This document shows positions 63,172-64,000 of a stretch of DNA of 64,000 bases, piece after piece (position 1 is the stretch's first letter; each line of letters opens with the position of its first letter). Made by a program: the position numbers and the translations under genes. This DNA is from Actinophytocola sp963727495 (lineage in GTDB: Bacteria > Actinomycetota > Actinomycetes > Mycobacteriales > Pseudonocardiaceae), in the NCBI GenBank assembly GCA_963727495.1, contig CAVSGQ010000006.1:1116001-1180000 (forward strand), written 5' to 3'. Under the pieces are notes generated by a model. The model did no database searches. It was given only the letters and a program-made list of their open reading frames with translations, and was not told the DNA's origin.

Positions 63172-63257
63172 GCCCCCACCCTCTCCGGGGGGCACCCCGT
63201 TCACCAGTCTACTGGTGATCACTGCCAAAGCGGCTGGTCGCGGGGTGGTTGTGGACA
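63172..63257. repeat. 86-bp repeat with conserved ends, copy B
   Basis: Ends match 58903-58988 (29 bp with one extra G; TGGTCGCG ... TTGTGGACA at the other end). The middle contains an 18-bp inverted repeat, TCACCAGT-ct-ACTGGTGA (63201-63218), which may act as terminator between the convergent genes pabC and nitrobindin. The resemblance of CCCACCCTCTCCG to a tRNA-Ser 3' end is partial and no tRNA fold is present. Confidence 0.6.
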
Positions 63258-63296
63258 GGTCGGCGGTGCGAGTGGAGCGGTGCGTGCGGGCCTGGG

Positions 63297-63929
63297 TCAG
63301 CCGGCGACGCGGCGCAGGTAGGCCGACGTGTGCGGCTGGAGGGGCCGGCCGACCATGGCCCGCTCCTCGACGTAGGCCAGGTCGCCGTTGTTGACCAGGC
63401 CGTAGAGGCGCTTCGCGCCGGAGACCTCCTTGGCCGAGGAGGTCCGCATGGTCACGTCCGTGGCGAGCTCCCACGATGTCTGCGTGCGCGGCTCGCCGTA
63501 GAAGATCTCCACGATGCCCGTCGGGTGGGCCAGCAGCAGCTCGATCTTCTCGTCCGGCTGCGGGCGCCACCAGCCGACCTCGCGGGCCGCCGGGCGGATC
63601 ACCTTCCCGTCCGCGTCGAGCAGCCACGCGCGCGACTCGTAGGTCACGAACGGCCGGCCGTCGTGCGCGAAGGTGACCTGCTGGCCGAAGTGCTGCGACT
63701 CGATCGTCGGGTAGACCACCTCGCCCTCACCGCGCCACACGCCGATCAGCGGCAGCAGCGGCAGCAGCGCGTCGTGCAGCGGCGCGCCGTCGCGCAGGTT
63801 CGCGGTGTCGTTCGGGATCGGCAGGTCCTCCCACTGCGGCAGGTTCCGCTCGCGCGTGGTGGCCGCCCGCTCGGCCGCCGCCCGCAGTGCCGCGTCCCCG
63901 CTGCCCGGGACCGGGCTCTCCTGGCTCAC
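63297..63929 (-). CDS. nitrobindin-family heme-binding beta-barrel protein
   Basis: A 210-residue protein from GTG 63929. The FABP-like barrel has the nitrobindin marks LLPLIGVWRGEGEVVYPTI, HFGQQVTFAHDGRPFVTYES, PAAREVGWWRP, and HPTGIVEIFYG with the His expected to bind heme iron. An N-terminal extension of about 45 residues is normal in actinobacteria. The homologue Rv0813c follows Rv0812 in M. tuberculosis. It may handle peroxynitrite or nitric oxide. Its GTG overlaps the stop of the next upstream gene. Confidence 0.9.
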   Translation of the reverse strand: MSQESPVPGSGDAALRAAAERAATTRERNLPQWEDLPIPNDTANLRDGAPLHDALLPLLPLIGVWRGEGEVVYPTIESQHFGQQVTFAHDGRPFVTYESRAWLLDADGKVIRPAAREVGWWRPQPDEKIELLLAHPTGIVEIFYGEPRTQTSWELATDVTMRTSSAKEVSGAKRLYGLVNNGDLAYVEERAMVGRPLQPHTSAYLRRVAG

Positions 63930-64000
63930 CGGCCCGCCTCCCCGGCGGGGCTGGGCTCGAGCTCGGGGGTCGTGGCCAGCCGGTGGGCGAGCCGGCCGAG
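63926..64000 (-). CDS. 3' end of an unidentified gene, cut by window edge
   Basis: The last 24 codons of a minus-strand gene (LGRLAHRLATTPELEPSPAG ...) ending TGA at 63926-63928, overlapping the nitrobindin GTG by three bases. The coupling suggests a shared operon. Too little sequence remains to name it. Confidence 0.55.
   Translation of the reverse strand, partial: LGRLAHRLATTPELEPSPAGEAGR

Noticed and set aside
58903..63200. Possible tRNA-Ser 3' end remnant (CCCACCCTCTCCG) as phage attachment site
   Set aside because: There is no T-loop (GTTCGAAT) or acceptor partner, and no integrase is nearby; the similarity is too short.

Overview
The window is very GC-rich actinobacterial DNA with GTG starts, overlapping stop/start junctions, a mycothiol-dependent-enzyme fold, ESX/type VII secretion (T7SS) substrates and Mycobacterium-like purine gene order. 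The best fit is a Pseudonocardiaceae chromosome, probably Amycolatopsis-like; this assignment comes from gene content and style, not from a database search.

The backbone is the dispersed de novo purine pathway: purD (1-1193, 5' end outside), purB (13435-14868), purS-purQ-purL (25636-28968) and purF-purM (43307-45911). It is followed by DUF3073 (57579-57758), ygfZ (60638-61756), a class IV aminotransferase/ADC lyase (62238-63083) and nitrobindin (63297-63929). This is the gene order recalled from M. tuberculosis purD to Rv0813c, with accessory blocks between the core genes.

Region by region: 1.3-5.9 kb is a T7SS substrate island (PE-like, DUF3558 lipoprotein, PPE-like, EspG, EspC-like, WXG100 fused to lytic transglycosylase). 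5.9-13.4 kb has a MarR/MFS efflux pair, an aminotransferase, a K+ channel, threonine aldolase, a SigE-family sigma factor with a membrane partner, and a TetR regulator. 14.9-25.6 kb carries mixed metabolic enzymes (MOSC, SAM hydroxide adenosyltransferase, deacetylase-like, metallo-beta-lactamase fold, succinic semialdehyde-type dehydrogenase, GMC oxidoreductase, epimerase, SMP-30-like) and an XRE/MmyB regulator. 29-35 kb holds envelope proteins, a GH25 lysozyme and a GGDEF-EAL protein. 35.1-42.4 kb is a second T7SS substrate island with a paralogous PE-like/PPE-like/EspG set and a DUF1023 hydrolase with an EspC-like partner. 46-49.9 kb has a second sigma/membrane-partner pair, an ArfB-like hydrolase and a secreted SGNH esterase. 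49.9-57.6 kb is a myo-inositol-type operon (LacI regulator, iolG, iolE-like, ABC importer, iolD). 57.6-64 kb closes with an RsiG-like c-di-GMP-dependent anti-sigma factor, a BKACE enzyme, ygfZ-fur, pabC-like and nitrobindin.

Most notable non-coding items are a 164-bp MITE-like element present twice in opposite orientation (48307-48470 and 60472-60635), an 86-bp repeat with conserved ends in two convergent gaps, a 16-bp LacI-type operator, a 26-bp palindrome between marR and its efflux gene, and matching ECF-type promoter motifs in front of both sigma genes. Seven genes carry single-base frame shifts (eight in total), mostly one extra base, which suggests assembly or sequencing indels rather than real decay. 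No tRNA, rRNA, CRISPR array or complete insertion sequence was recognised, and no T7SS core (EccB/C/D/E, MycP) is present.
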